Positions 7,835-17,618 are shown, counted from the stretch's first letter. The stretch is 64,000 nucleotides of DNA from Acidobacteriota bacterium (GCA_039028635.1 JBCCHV010000002.1:62001-126000); one strand, 5' to 3'. Numbers and translations: made by a program. The notes: a model not told the origin generated them from the letters alone.

Positions 7835-9172
7835 ATGGCGTCCCCCGGCCGATCGATCCCCCCCTCCTTGGAGGACGCCTTCTTCGCCGCCTTGCCCGGC
7901 GAGGGTCGAGCGATCGACCGCGCCATCCACCGCGACGACGAGATGTTGCAGTTCCTCCGCCAGGCTCTACGCGGCGACATGGCCCAGGCCCGCGGTCACT
8001 ACTTCCGCTCTGGTCACTCGATCGCCGAGGCCCTGCTGCAGATTCTGCGCTGGCGCTATGGCGGCCTCTCGTCGGTGCCGTCGCTGCTCGACTTCGCCAG
8101 CGGCTACGGCCGAGTCACCCGCTTTCTGGCCCCCGCGCTGGGCGCCGAGCGGGTCTGGGTGTCGGACCTCTACGAGGCCGGCATCGAGTTCCAGCGCCAG
8201 ACCTTCGGGGTGCGAGGCTTCGTATCGACCGTCGACCCGGCCGATCTCGACCGCCCGGAGCGCTTTGCCGTCATCGTGGCGACGTCCCTCTTCAGCCACC
8301 TGCGGGAGGAACGCTTCCACGGCTGGCTGCAGGCCCTCGGCCGGCTCCTCGAATCCAACGGCATGCTGATCTTCAGCGTCCATGACCAAAGCCTGCTACC
8401 GACCGACCGATCCCTCGATGCTTCGGGGTTGACCTTTCAAGCGCGCAGCGAAAGCGGCTCCCACGACCCGCAGGAGTACGGCTCCGCCTGGGTTTCCGAA
8501 GACTTCGTGCGCCGGGCCGTCGAGGGTGCCCTCGGGGAGGTCGCGATCAAACGACTACCCCACGGATTGTGTGCCTTCCAGGACCTCTATGTCGTCACGC
8601 GACCGGGCGACGTCGGCTCGCCCCTCGAGTTCGCCGCCGAACCGAAGTTCCATCTCGAACGCTGCGACGTCGACTCTGCCGGCCTCGAGCTCGCCGGCTG
8701 GACCGGCGGAGAGCCGGCCATCGAGGCCGTCGAGGCGACCTTCGGCGGTGCTCGGGCGACCCATGCCGCGGTGGCGCTGGAACGCCCTGAAGCGGAGCCC
8801 TTCACCGGCAGGCGTCGCTGCGGCTGGCAAATGACGCTGCCCCTCCCGGACGGCTTCACCGGCGCTCACCCCCTGCTGCTGCGCACCGTCGACGCCGAGG
8901 GGCGCCGCCAGGTGGTCCACCTCGCCAGCGTCGCGACCAGCACCCTGGGCTGCGCCGAGGAACGTCTGCGCTGGCTGCAGGAAGAGCTGCACCGCCGCGA
9001 GACCCGCTGGGCCACCGACCGTGACCGGGCGGATGCCCGTCATGGCGAAGATCAGGCTCGCTCCGCCCAGACCATTCGCGAGCTCGAAGCCCGCATCGCC
9101 GCCATGGAGGCGAGTCGCTTCTGGAAGCTGCGCAACCTCTGGTTCCGCCTCAAGGGCGGCGGCGACCGGTGA
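7835..9172 (+). CDS. SAM-dependent methyltransferase with C-terminal coiled coil
   Basis: 445 residues. A class I methyltransferase domain occupies about residues 60-215: SLLDFASGYGRVTRFLA is motif I, VWVSDLYEAGIEF the acidic end of strand 2, FAVIVATSLFSHL motif post-I/II and LLESNGMLIFSVHD the later strand. A beta-rich domain follows (about 260-370), then a charged coiled coil and the ending ASRFWKLRNLWFRLK, a tail common in proteins acting on O-antigen or surface glycan. The next gene starts by GTGA overlap and encodes a membrane glycosyltransferase, which supports methylation of a cell-surface sugar. The acceptor is unknown. Confidence 0.75.
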   Translation: MASPGRSIPPSLEDAFFAALPGEGRAIDRAIHRDDEMLQFLRQALRGDMAQARGHYFRSGHSIAEALLQILRWRYGGLSSVPSLLDFASGYGRVTRFLAPALGAERVWVSDLYEAGIEFQRQTFGVRGFVSTVDPADLDRPERFAVIVATSLFSHLREERFHGWLQALGRLLESNGMLIFSVHDQSLLPTDRSLDASGLTFQARSESGSHDPQEYGSAWVSEDFVRRAVEGALGEVAIKRLPHGLCAFQDLYVVTRPGDVGSPLEFAAEPKFHLERCDVDSAGLELAGWTGGEPAIEAVEATFGGARATHAAVALERPEAEPFTGRRRCGWQMTLPLPDGFTGAHPLLLRTVDAEGRRQVVHLASVATSTLGCAEERLRWLQEELHRRETRWATDRDRADARHGEDQARSAQTIRELEARIAAMEASRFWKLRNLWFRLKGGGDR

Positions 9173-10617
9173 AACGGTACGCCACCCGCGCCTTCGCCAC
9201 CGTCTGGCTGGTGGCCCTCGCGATCCTCTGCGGCCGCTTCTGGGGAATCGCCCTCGACGACTTCTTCATCACCTTCCGCTACGCCCAGAACCTGAGCGAG
9301 GGCCATGGCTTCGTCTTCAATCCCGGCGAGCGCGTGTTCGGAACCACCGCCCCCGGCCTCGGCCTGTTGCTGGCCCTGCTCCACAGCTTGACGCGAATCC
9401 CCATCGCTGGCCTCGGCACCCTGCTCAGCGCTGCCGCCCTCTTCGCCCTCGCCTGGTGGCTACGCAGCGAGACGCGCCCCGCCGAGAGCCTCGTCGCCGG
9501 CACCCTGGTGGTGGTCTCGCCCTTTCTCTGGATTCACAACGGCGGCGAGGGGTTGGTGGTTTTGGCCCTGCTGGCGACCGCTGCCATGACCGCTCGACGC
9601 TGGTCCATCGGCGCCGGAGCTGTCGCCGGCTTCGCCGTCTGGTGCCGCGCCGACGCCGGCCTCGCCGTGGCGATTCTCGGCCTGCTGCTGTGGCATCGCC
9701 AGCGCCGCCTGCCGCAGCCCTACGGTTGGACCGCCGCCGGAGTCATCGCCCTCGGCTTGATCTCCGCCCGCACCTGGTTCGGCGACTTCCTGCCGGTGAC
9801 CCTCGAGGCCAAGCGCCTGCAGGCCGCCTGGCAGCCGGAGATCTGGCCTAGCGGCGGTTTGTTCTGGCCCGCTGCCCTGCGCTTGCAGGAGAGCTTCCTC
9901 GGCCCGGTGGCGCCGACCCTCGTCGCCGTCGGCCTGGCCGGGTCGTTTCTCCTCCTGCGCCACGGCAGCCTGGCCGGCCAGGTGCTGACCCTCTATGGCT
10001 ACGCCCTGCTGGTCGCCTATCCGCTGCTCCACGTGCCTCACTACTCGTGGTACGCCATCCCGGTCTACCTGCCGATTCTCTACGGCTTGGTGTTTCTCGC
10101 CGGCGCCCTGGTGCGAAGAGTCGACGCCTTCTTCGATCGCACCCTCACCGCCAAGGTGATCGCGGCCGTCGCCGTCCTGTTGATCTTCGGCCCTCTCTTC
10201 CAGCCCCTCGTCAAGCGTGGGCGCAACCTCCTCCTGGCTCCCCACCAGGCTCCCCGGTACGAGCTCTATCGCGAGGTCGGCGAGTGGATGGCGACTCACG
10301 TCCCCGCAGGCGAGGCGACCGCTTTTGTCGAAGTCGGAACCCTCGCCTACTTCAGCCGCCGGCCGATATTCGACCTCCTCGGCCTGGTCAGTCCGGGAGT
10401 GCTGCCGGCGGTCGCCGCCGGCGACATGGCGGCGGCCTACCGCACCGCGCCCTCGGCCTGGATCCTCTATAGCGAGTCCGCCCACTCCTTCATGGAGCCG
10501 CTCCGCCAACTGCCCGACTTCGACCAGCGTTTCGAGGAGCGCGCCGCCTTCGGTCCGCCGGCGGCCGAGAGGCGCCTGATCCTGTATCGACAGACCCTGG
10601 AAGACCCTGGCGGATAA
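9169..10617 (+). CDS. GT-C type membrane glycosyltransferase (GT39/AftB-like)
   Basis: 482 residues, start GTG at 9169 overlapping the methyltransferase stop (GTGA). About ten TM helices in the first 350 residues. The first loop contains the signature GIALDDFFITFRYAQNLSEGHGFVFNPGERVFGTTAPG: Asp-Asp after TM1 plus the F(N/R)PGERV block are typical of polyprenyl-phosphate-sugar-dependent glycosyltransferases such as mycobacterial AftB-like proteins. The C-terminal 110 residues form an extracytoplasmic domain (GEWMATHVPAGEATAFVEVGTLAYFS, DLLGLVSPG). Predicted role: transfer of a sugar to a surface polymer on the outer face of the inner membrane. Operonic with the methyltransferase. Confidence 0.8.
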   Translation: MKRYATRAFATVWLVALAILCGRFWGIALDDFFITFRYAQNLSEGHGFVFNPGERVFGTTAPGLGLLLALLHSLTRIPIAGLGTLLSAAALFALAWWLRSETRPAESLVAGTLVVVSPFLWIHNGGEGLVVLALLATAAMTARRWSIGAGAVAGFAVWCRADAGLAVAILGLLLWHRQRRLPQPYGWTAAGVIALGLISARTWFGDFLPVTLEAKRLQAAWQPEIWPSGGLFWPAALRLQESFLGPVAPTLVAVGLAGSFLLLRHGSLAGQVLTLYGYALLVAYPLLHVPHYSWYAIPVYLPILYGLVFLAGALVRRVDAFFDRTLTAKVIAAVAVLLIFGPLFQPLVKRGRNLLLAPHQAPRYELYREVGEWMATHVPAGEATAFVEVGTLAYFSRRPIFDLLGLVSPGVLPAVAAGDMAAAYRTAPSAWILYSESAHSFMEPLRQLPDFDQRFEERAAFGPPAAERRLILYRQTLEDPGG

Positions 10618-10683
10618 GTTTCTGTCTTTGACATTTCTGCCACTTTTCTCCTCACTGCGCCGGTGGGACGCTCCCTCCAGCGC

Positions 10684-11430
10684 ATGTCACCGAGGAACTC
10701 CACCCCCCGCTTTCTGATCGTCGGCCCGCTGTTTCTGCTGCTGGCCGCCCTGTCCCTGCCGGTCGCGGCCTCTGAAGTCTCCTACGAGGTCGGCCTGCGG
10801 CCACGCCACGTCTGGCGGGGTATCACCCTGCGTCAGTTCCCGGTCCTCAGCGCCGCCGCCACCGTCAACTACCGCAACGGCATCGGCGGCCAGGTCTGGA
10901 TCGGCGTCGACCTAGCGGACGACAACGGCCGCTCCGGCGAGATCCAGGAGATCGATCTCGACCTGTTCTACGACCGCCGCGTCGGCCTATTCGACCTTCG
11001 CTTCGGCTACGTCGAGCTGATCTTTCCCGGCGGCATCGACAACACCGGCGAGCTCTACTTCAAGGCGCGAGCCGGCAACGCCTGGTCGGCCGGCGTCGAG
11101 GCCTACTACAACGTCGACCTCCTGGAGGACCTCTTCGTCCTCGTCGATCTGCGCCGAGAGTTTCGCCGCGGCGACCTCTGGGGCGCTTCGGTCGCCACCG
11201 GCCTGGGTTGGTCCGGCGAAGAGTACGCGCGCTTCTTCGACGGTCGCGAGGCAGGTTTCCACCACTGGTCGCTGACTCTCGACCTCGACCACCGGCGAGA
11301 CCGAACCTCCTGGAAGCTGCGCCTCGCCTACACCGACAACCTGCAATCGGAGGTCCTCCCGGAGCAGCCGATCCACCTCTGGGGCGGCCTCTATCTCACC
11401 TACCGTCCGGACTTTCAGGGCAGCTCCTGA
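10684..11430 (+). CDS. Outer-membrane beta-barrel-like exported protein
   Basis: From the ATG at 10684 the protein has 248 residues; an in-frame GTG at 10663 is an alternative start. A signal peptide (FLIVGPLFLLLAALSLPVAASE) is followed by alternating strands with aromatic girdle residues (SYEVGLRPRHVWRGITL, AATVNYRNGIGGQVWIGVDL, WSLTLDLDHRRD, LRLAYTDNL, WGGLYLTYRPDF), the pattern of a small outer-membrane barrel. A perfect TTGACA at 10628..10633 may be its -35, although the matching -10 is poor. No specific substrate is suggested by sequence. The downstream DUF885 gene starts 32 bp later and could be co-transcribed. Confidence 0.65.
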   Translation: MSPRNSTPRFLIVGPLFLLLAALSLPVAASEVSYEVGLRPRHVWRGITLRQFPVLSAAATVNYRNGIGGQVWIGVDLADDNGRSGEIQEIDLDLFYDRRVGLFDLRFGYVELIFPGGIDNTGELYFKARAGNAWSAGVEAYYNVDLLEDLFVLVDLRREFRRGDLWGASVATGLGWSGEEYARFFDGREAGFHHWSLTLDLDHRRDRTSWKLRLAYTDNLQSEVLPEQPIHLWGGLYLTYRPDFQGSS

Positions 11431-11462
11431 GCCGGCCAGGAACGACATCCACAGGGAGGAGT

Positions 11463-13295
11463 ATGTCCATGCGTCGAGCCTTCGCCCGTAGAACCTTGCT
11501 CACCTTGACCGCGGCGCTGGCCGTGACCGCTTGCAGCTCGCAGCCGAGCTCGCAGCCGGACCGCTGGCGGCTGGTCGACACCAGCGCCGCGCAGGCCCTC
11601 GACGGCCTGTTCGCGGCCAGCAACGACCGCCGCCTCGACCTCGATCCGCAAGCCGCCCTCGGCCGTGGCGATCGTCGCCAGGCGGACCGCTTCGGGGACT
11701 ACCTCAGCCGCCGCCACCTGGCGGCGCGCAGCGACAATCTCCGGCGTGATCTCGCAGCGCTGGCGCGCATCGATCGCCAGGCCCTGCCGGCAGCGCAGCA
11801 AGTTGCCTACGACGCCTTCCGCTACCGCGCCGAGACCGAGCTCGCCGGCTTCGAGAACGGTTCCGAGGAGATCCTGCGGCAACTGCCCTTCGATCACCTC
11901 TTCGGCTATCACATCGCCTTTCCGGACATGTCCTCGGGGCAATCCCTGTTCCCGTTCACCGATCTCGCCGACTACGAAAGCGGCCTCCGCCGCCTCACCG
12001 GATTCGCCCGCTATCTCGACGACAGCCATCGGGTCCTCCGGCTCGGCATCGAGCAAGGCCACGTACCCGCCGAATTCGCCACCCGCCGGGTGATCGATCA
12101 GCTCAGTGCCGCCGTCGAAGGCGGGGTCGAGGGCAGCCCGCTCCTCGGACCGACGAAGAGCTTTCCGGACACCATCGGCGACGCCGATCGCCAGCGCCTC
12201 ACGGCGGCCTACGAGCGCGCCATCGGCGAGACCGTGATGCCGGCCTTCGCCCGCCTCGAGACCTTCTTCGAAGAGGAGTACTTGCCGGCCAGCCGCCAGG
12301 GAGCGCCGGGATTGATCGGCATGACCGACGGCAAAGCCCTCTATCGCCACCTGATCACCAGACACACCTCGTCGCAGATGTCCCCCGAGGAGATCCATCA
12401 GCTCGGCCTCACCGAGGTCGCTCGCATTCGCGCCGCCATGGAGAAGATCAAAGAAGAGGTGAGCTTCGAAGGCAGCCTGCAGGAGTTCTTCGACTTCCAG
12501 CGCAGCGACCCGCAGTTCAAGTTCGACAGCGCCGAGGAGCTTCTCGCCGGCTATCGCGAGATCGCCGAGCGGGTCCGGCCGCGTCTGTCGCAGTTGTTCC
12601 CGAAAATGCCCCGCACCCCCCTCGAGATCCGCGCCGTTCCGGAGTTCTTCGAGCAGGCCGCCGGCAGCGCCTACTACTACGCGGGGACGCCCGACGGCTC
12701 GCGGCCGGGGGTCTTCTACGTCAACACCTACGACCTGCCGTCGCGCACCCGGCCGACCATGGAGACGCTCTACCTCCACGAGGCCTTGCCTGGCCACCAC
12801 ATGCAGGCCAGCCTCGCCCTCGAGGATCTCGAGCTGCCGTCCTTCGCGCGCTTCGAGGGCGGCACCGCCTACATCGAAGGCTGGGCCCTCTACGCCGAAT
12901 CCCTCGGTCACGAGATGGGATTCTTCACCGACCCCTACCAGCACTTCGGCCACCTCGAGCTGGAGATGTTCCGAGCCCTGCGGCTGGTGGTCGACACCGG
13001 CCTCCACGATCAGGGCTGGAGCCGCCAGCGGGCCGTCGACTACATGCTGGCCAACACCTCTTCGGCCGCCAGCGTAGTCATCGCCGATGTCGACCGCTAC
13101 GTCGTGTGGCCAGGCCAGGCACTGGCCTACAAGCTCGGCCAGCTCACCCTGCGCCGCTTGCGCGACCGCGCCGAGGAAGCCCTCGGGGAAGATTTCGATC
13201 CGCGAGCCTTCCACGCCCAGGTGCTCGACAGTGGCGCCGTGCCGCTGCCGGTGATCGAGGCCAAGATCGAGGCCTGGATCGCCGACTCCGACTAG
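11463..13295 (+). CDS. DUF885 family lipoprotein, predicted metallopeptidase-like
   Basis: 610 residues from the ATG at 11463, with AGGGAGGAG just upstream. The N-terminus is a lipoprotein signal ([17 protein letters not shown], lipobox Cys about residue 21). The body is a DUF885 domain: [66 protein letters not shown] and the hallmark [12 protein letters not shown], then [17 protein letters not shown]. HExxxGH plus the downstream Glu is the presumed zinc site. These proteins are mostly uncharacterised and probably periplasmic peptidases. The gene is followed by a strong bidirectional terminator. Confidence 0.85.
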   Translation: MSMRRAFARRTLLTLTAALAVTACSSQPSSQPDRWRLVDTSAAQALDGLFAASNDRRLDLDPQAALGRGDRRQADRFGDYLSRRHLAARSDNLRRDLAALARIDRQALPAAQQVAYDAFRYRAETELAGFENGSEEILRQLPFDHLFGYHIAFPDMSSGQSLFPFTDLADYESGLRRLTGFARYLDDSHRVLRLGIEQGHVPAEFATRRVIDQLSAAVEGGVEGSPLLGPTKSFPDTIGDADRQRLTAAYERAIGETVMPAFARLETFFEEEYLPASRQGAPGLIGMTDGKALYRHLITRHTSSQMSPEEIHQLGLTEVARIRAAMEKIKEEVSFEGSLQEFFDFQRSDPQFKFDSAEELLAGYREIAERVRPRLSQLFPKMPRTPLEIRAVPEFFEQAAGSAYYYAGTPDGSRPGVFYVNTYDLPSRTRPTMETLYLHEALPGHHMQASLALEDLELPSFARFEGGTAYIEGWALYAESLGHEMGFFTDPYQHFGHLELEMFRALRLVVDTGLHDQGWSRQRAVDYMLANTSSAASVVIADVDRYVVWPGQALAYKLGQLTLRRLRDRAEEALGEDFDPRAFHAQVLDSGAVPLPVIEAKIEAWIADSD

Positions 13296-13311
13296 GAGGT
13301 TGCCGGGCACG

Positions 13312-13346
13312 AAAAAAGGCCGTCTCCCAGAGGAGACGGCCTTTTT
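13312..13346. terminator. Bidirectional rho-independent terminator
   Basis: GGCCGTCTCC and GGAGACGGCC form a 10-bp stem with a four-base loop. It is flanked by six A on one side and five T on the other, so it can stop transcription of the DUF885 gene and of the convergent metalloprotease gene. Confidence 0.9.
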
Positions 13347-13373
13347 CCTATTGCGCCGAGGCGGCTTCCCGAG

Positions 13374-16016
13374 TTACGGCAGCGGCTCGTCGAGCAGACC
13401 GACAGTGTCGGCGTTGCCGCAGAAGTTCTCGGCCTCGTTGTTGTAGCTCACGCTGCGCCCGGTCACCGTGTCGGTGACGGTGATGTCGTACACCACGTCC
13501 GACAGGGCGCCGTAGAAGACCCAGAAATTGTTGCCCGCGGCGGTGTTGTCGAGCACCTTCAGCACCAGCTCGATGTTCTCCGGTCCGAAGAACCAGAAGT
13601 AGCCGGTCTCGGTGGTTCCCGGAACCGCCTTGCCGGTACCCGTCTGGCCGTTGCGGAAGTTGAACCAGTCGACCTTGACCTCGAAGCGGTCCTCGAACAG
13701 ACAGAGGGTCTCGGTGCCGTCGACACAGGTTCCGACGGGCGAGGCGATGCTGGTCACGTCGTCGACCTCCGGCAGCGGCAGAGAGAATGCCCGCAGACCG
13801 CTCGCCGGGCTCGAAGCCGGCCCCTGGAAGGCCTGCGTGTCGGCGAAGCCGCACAGCTCACCAGGGGGGTTGTGGTACGTGTTCGAGCTGCCGTCGGTGG
13901 TATCGGTGACGGTGATCCAGTACTCCACCGTCGACAGAGCGCCGTAGAAGAACCAATAGCCCTGGCCGATGCCGGTGGCGTCGATGGCCTTGACGATCAG
14001 CTCCGTGTTGCGCGGATCGAAGAAGGTGAAGATGCCGCTGGTGTCCTGGGCGAAGGGCGCCTGGGCAGAACCGATGCCGTTGGTGCCGTTGGCGAACTGG
14101 TTGCGCCACTGGACCTTCACCCGGAAACGGTCGTCGAGCAGGCAAAGGGTGTCGTTGGCGGTCGTACAGGGACCGTTGATGCCATCGAAGGGCGTGGCGC
14201 TCGACTCGTTGGTGTAGCCCGAGTTGCCGTTGCCGTTGGTCGCCCGCACCCGGAAGGTGTAGGGCCGGCCGGAGACCAGGCCCCCGACCACCAGGCTGTT
14301 GGCGTTGGGACCGGTGGAGGCGATCTGGAAGTACTCGCTGACCGGCGAGCGGGCCTCGACCAGGAAGTTCGTCTCGTTGTTCGAGAAGTCTTCCCAGGTG
14401 AGCTGGACCGCCGTCGGCGACAGGGCGGTGGCGGTCAGGAAGTCCGGATCGTCCGGCAGCGTCGACGGAGTGCGCAGCGTGGCGATGTTGGAGTAGCCGG
14501 AGTTGCCGCCGCCATTGCGCGCCCGCACCCGGAAGTCGTAGAGGGTGAGGGGCGTCAAGCCGGTGACGATGAAGGCCTCGCTGTTGGCCGGCAGGCTGTT
14601 GACGATCTGCACGAAGCCGCCGCCCTCGGTGCGCTGCTCGATGCGGTAGGAAGTCTCGTTGTCGGCATTGTCCTGCCACAGCAGCTCGACCGTCGTCGAC
14701 GACAGAGCCGCCGCCGTCAGGTCCGTCGGCGCCGTCGGCACCGGCGTGTTTCCGACGCCGTTTCCATAGATCGTGCGGATCGCCGTCAGGTCGTCCGCGC
14801 CCAAGCGGGCGCCGCGGCCGTCGTTGTGCACGAAGGCCCGCATCAGCGCATCGTTGAGGGTGCCGCTCGAGCCACAGGACGGGCTCGAGTCGTCGCCACA
14901 GGCGTGGCCGAAGCCGAGGGTGTGGCCGAGCTCGTGGGCGAACAGCTCGGCCGCCGCCGTCACCCGGTTGCCGCTGCGATCGAAGTAGCACTGCAGACCG
15001 GCGTTGGTGATGATGTCGCCGCCGATGATGTTGCGATAAGTGGTGCCGCGGAAGACGTGGGTCTGGTTGTTGAACCAGGGGCCACCGATGGCGAGAACTC
15101 CACCGCCGTTGCAGCTGAAGGGAGCCTCGAAGGAGTTGTTGTTGTTGGGGTCTTCGTAGGCGATGGCGTTGGTGCCGTCGAAGTTGGTCAAGCCGCCGGT
15201 CAGGCCGGTCGTTTGAGAAGAACCGTAGCCGTAGCTGACCAGACTCTGATTGTCTCCGGACCACGCCTGCATGCCGGCCCGGAAAGCATCGATCACCTGC
15301 TGCAGGGTCAATCCCGGCTGATTGGCGTTGCTCACCCGCCAGCGGACGGTGGCTCCGGAGTCGAAATCGGGCCAGCGAAGGGCCCGCCCCTGATTGTCTT
15401 CGAACTGGGTGAACTGGTCGTGAATCGAGGTGACGTCGTCGTCCGAGATCTCGAGAAAGTAGGACGCCGCCGGCTTGGCACCGGTCGAGCGCTCGCGGAT
15501 CCAGTTGAGGAAAGCGGCGCGATCGCGCGGACCCCGAGCCGGAGCATCGATGCCCTCGAGGGCCAGCTCGTGGGTGCCGGCCAGGTTGCGGGCCAGGATC
15601 TTCCGCCCCTGCCAGTCGACCTCACGGAAAGCCCCGAGAAGATGGTGGGCGATGCGGAAAGTACCGTCCGGCGCCGGGCTGAGGAACAACACCACCCGCT
15701 CGCCGACGCGGAACTCGGGAATCCCCCACAGCTTGAGACCGATGCCGTCGGGACGCACACCGCCAGGCGTGCGCACGATCAAGCTCGAGCCGGGCACGTT
15801 GCCCTTGACCACCGCCTCGACCTCGACCTGATAGTCGGTCGACGGCCGACCGGAGGTCGGGGCGTTCTCCTTCGCCATCACCCGCGCCTCGACCACTACC
15901 GGGCTGCCATCGGCCAGGTTCTCGTCGGACACCATGACGAAGGTGGTCGCCGACAGCGGCACCGTCGCCAAACAGAGCAGAACAAAGAGGACAGAGGGGA
16001 AGATCTTCGATTTCAT
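13374..16016 (-). CDS. Secreted zinc metalloprotease with two fibronectin III domains and two C-terminal beta modules
   Basis: 880 residues from the ATG at 16016. Signal peptide 1-24; a metzincin-type zinc site HELGHTLGFGH at 361-371 in a matrixin-like domain; fibronectin III domains at about 428-516 and 521-609; then two related ~115-residue modules (617-735 and 764-875). Each module starts with CLLDDRFRVKVQW or CLFEDRFEVKVDW and continues through a FWFF/FTFF...ELIVKAIDA...YWFFYGALS...VTDT pattern. HExxHxxGxxH marks catalytic zinc ligands, so this is an active-looking secreted protease; the Met-turn is probably ALMRAF. The twin C-terminal modules match no family I can name and look like surface or substrate-binding units. 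Confidence 0.85.
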   Translation of the reverse strand: MKSKIFPSVLFVLLCLATVPLSATTFVMVSDENLADGSPVVVEARVMAKENAPTSGRPSTDYQVEVEAVVKGNVPGSSLIVRTPGGVRPDGIGLKLWGIPEFRVGERVVLFLSPAPDGTFRIAHHLLGAFREVDWQGRKILARNLAGTHELALEGIDAPARGPRDRAAFLNWIRERSTGAKPAASYFLEISDDDVTSIHDQFTQFEDNQGRALRWPDFDSGATVRWRVSNANQPGLTLQQVIDAFRAGMQAWSGDNQSLVSYGYGSSQTTGLTGGLTNFDGTNAIAYEDPNNNNSFEAPFSCNGGGVLAIGGPWFNNQTHVFRGTTYRNIIGGDIITNAGLQCYFDRSGNRVTAAAELFAHELGHTLGFGHACGDDSSPSCGSSGTLNDALMRAFVHNDGRGARLGADDLTAIRTIYGNGVGNTPVPTAPTDLTAAALSSTTVELLWQDNADNETSYRIEQRTEGGGFVQIVNSLPANSEAFIVTGLTPLTLYDFRVRARNGGGNSGYSNIATLRTPSTLPDDPDFLTATALSPTAVQLTWEDFSNNETNFLVEARSPVSEYFQIASTGPNANSLVVGGLVSGRPYTFRVRATNGNGNSGYTNESSATPFDGINGPCTTANDTLCLLDDRFRVKVQWRNQFANGTNGIGSAQAPFAQDTSGIFTFFDPRNTELIVKAIDATGIGQGYWFFYGALSTVEYWITVTDTTDGSSNTYHNPPGELCGFADTQAFQGPASSPASGLRAFSLPLPEVDDVTSIASPVGTCVDGTETLCLFEDRFEVKVDWFNFRNGQTGTGKAVPGTTETGYFWFFGPENIELVLKVLDNTAAGNNFWVFYGALSDVVYDITVTDTVTGRSVSYNNEAENFCGNADTVGLLDEPLP

Positions 16017-16155
16017 CAGCAATCTCCAAGAATGCGGGCTCGGCGACAAATGGGGATCTCAGGTGGGCTGCAACAAGAACTCATGGTGATTGTTTCCCAT
16101 CGACCGAGGATGGAAACGCCCGGGGGGTGTCTTTCTGTCCAAACCACGCAATGTC

Positions 16156-16164
16156 ATTATAGCA
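16156..16164 (-). promoter_or_regulatory. Extended -10 promoter for the metalloprotease gene
   Basis: On the minus strand TGCTATAAT is a perfect extended -10. Transcription would start near 16149, giving a 5' leader of about 130 nt before the ATG at 16016. No clear -35 is present, as expected for extended -10 promoters. Confidence 0.55.
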
Positions 16165-16190
16165 TATGGACTTCTTCCTGACGGCGGCCT

Positions 16191-16508
16191 TCAGTCGCCC
16201 TTCTTCTCGCTCTTGGTTGCGGTCGAGGCCTTGCCGGCGGAGTCCTTGGAGCTCTTGCTCTTGCTCTCGCCCTCGCTCTTCTTTGCCTCACCGGAGTCGC
16301 TGGAGGACTTGCCGTCTCCGCCACTTCCGGCCCGAGCGTAGTCGGTGACATACCAGCCGGAGCCTTTGAACTGGAAGGCCGGCGACGACAAGAGCTTCTT
16401 GAGCGAACCGCCGCACTCGGAGCACTCGGTCAACGGCGGATCGGACATCCGCTGGATCTCTTCGCTACGACGGTCACATTGCTGACACTGGTACTCGTAA
16501 ATCGGCAT
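16191..16508 (-). CDS. FmdB/CxxC_CxxC zinc-ribbon regulatory-type protein
   Basis: 105 residues: MPIYEYQCQQCDRRSEEIQRMSDPPLTECSECGGSLKKLLSSPAFQFKGSGWYVTDYA is the complete FmdB-type domain with two CxxC zinc-binding pairs. A Ser/Lys/Glu-rich low-complexity tail of about 45 residues follows. The start is fixed by the invariant MPIYEY. Family members are small zinc-ribbon proteins often called putative regulators (FmdB of methylotrophs); biochemical function is mostly unknown. A second, shorter relative is at 28991..29209. Confidence 0.9.
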   Translation of the reverse strand: MPIYEYQCQQCDRRSEEIQRMSDPPLTECSECGGSLKKLLSSPAFQFKGSGWYVTDYARAGSGGDGKSSSDSGEAKKSEGESKSKSSKDSAGKASTATKSEKKGD

Positions 16509-16614
16509 ACAGACTCCGAACCTCGAGGTTCTGTGCTTCGTCCTACGGAGTAGGGATTCCCGCGGATGGGTGGACGGACGCTGCGTTTGCCGGCCGTCCC
16601 CGGCGAACCGGGGG

Positions 16615-17433
16615 CTAACCGGAGAAGCGACCGCCCGGAGTCTTGAGGCGAATCTTGACCGACGAGGTCTCGGGCTCGCTCTTCGACTCCTGCGGCTCAT
16701 TCTCTTCCAGGGCGGGCCTGCGAATCAATTGCAGCACCTGGAAGGCGTACATCAGCTTGGCGTTTTCGGCCGCCGAGAAGGGACCGGCGGTGCAGATCTC
16801 ATAGAGGGAGCGGCTGCCGTCGACCAGTCGCAGCAGATCGAACTGCTCGCTGTCGAGGCCGGCATCGATGATGCCTTCGGTGTCGTCCGTCGGCGCGAAA
16901 ACGGTGCTGCGCTGTCCCAGGCGAGCGACCAGGGCCTTGGCGTTGGGAGCCCGCTGAATGCCCTGCAGGATGACGTGCCGCATCGGCAGGCGAATGCCGC
17001 CGCCGCCGGGATCGCCGATCTTGAAAGAGACCCGGCCGTCTTGCCAGTAGAACAGGCTCCAGACAATCGCCTCCACCTGTTTGCGAATCGCCCGCGCCAC
17101 TTCGCCCGGCGACAGCAATCCGGCCTCCACCAGAATCACGCCATAGCGGCGCTTGCCCGCCTCGCGCTCCTTCATGGTGGCGCTGTAGTCCTCCGAGCTG
17201 AGCTGCCCGGAGCGCAGCAAATAGCTGCCCAAGCTGTCGTTGATGTCCGACGAGGAGGCGTGAACCACGCAGCGCCCCGAGACATGCACCCGCTTGCTCA
17301 CGCCCTCACGCTCCGCCTCGATCACCCCGCCGACACCGAAGCGATCGATCGCGTTGAGCATCTCCGGGAGAGCCGTCTCCGAGAGATCTCCCCGATACTG
17401 GAAGACCTTTTCTTGAGAAGCCAGAGAATTCAC
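16615..17433 (-). CDS. DUF4388 (PATAN-type) domain protein
   Basis: 272 residues from the GTG at 17433; an in-frame ATG at 17493 would add 20 unlike residues. The opening FQYRGDLSETALPEMLNAIDRFGVGGVIEAEREGVSKRVHVSGRCVVHASSSDINDSLGSYLLRSGQLSSEDY is the DUF4388 pattern (GDLS...P..L..I......G.L......, then a vHAs motif). It is followed by an E/R-rich helix, VEAIVWSLFYWQDGRVSFKIGD, and a C-terminal helical part with LLRLVDGSRSLYEI. These domains occur in delta-proteobacterial and acidobacterial signalling proteins, often near gliding or two-component genes. No enzyme motif is seen; a scaffold or signalling role is likely. Confidence 0.75.
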   Translation of the reverse strand: MNSLASQEKVFQYRGDLSETALPEMLNAIDRFGVGGVIEAEREGVSKRVHVSGRCVVHASSSDINDSLGSYLLRSGQLSSEDYSATMKEREAGKRRYGVILVEAGLLSPGEVARAIRKQVEAIVWSLFYWQDGRVSFKIGDPGGGGIRLPMRHVILQGIQRAPNAKALVARLGQRSTVFAPTDDTEGIIDAGLDSEQFDLLRLVDGSRSLYEICTAGPFSAAENAKLMYAFQVLQLIRRPALEENEPQESKSEPETSSVKIRLKTPGGRFSG

Positions 17434-17555
17434 CTCAAAATCATGCAAAAAGATGGAAAAGCAGCCTGGATCATACCAAATGCTTCCGCACACGAAAGTG
17501 CACGCCGGGCCGGCAATCCGGACAGGCCGCCACTCGGGCGCACCGTAGCGACCGC

Positions 17556-17561
17556 TAGAAT
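17556..17561 (+). promoter_or_regulatory. -10 element TAGAAT upstream of moeA
   Basis: TAGAAT at this place would start transcription near 17568. That is inside the apparent longer open frame (ATG at 17565) and upstream of the conserved start at 17619, so it supports the shorter MoeA. The -35 is weak. Confidence 0.4.
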
Positions 17562-17618
17562 CAGATGCGACCAGAGGCTCTCCGCCTCAGCGCCAATCAA
17601 ACATCCCGAAACCAGACC

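Noticed and set aside
13872-16181. 769-codon + strand frame opposite the metalloprotease
   Set aside because: Antisense shadow; composition dominated by the complement of the real codons.
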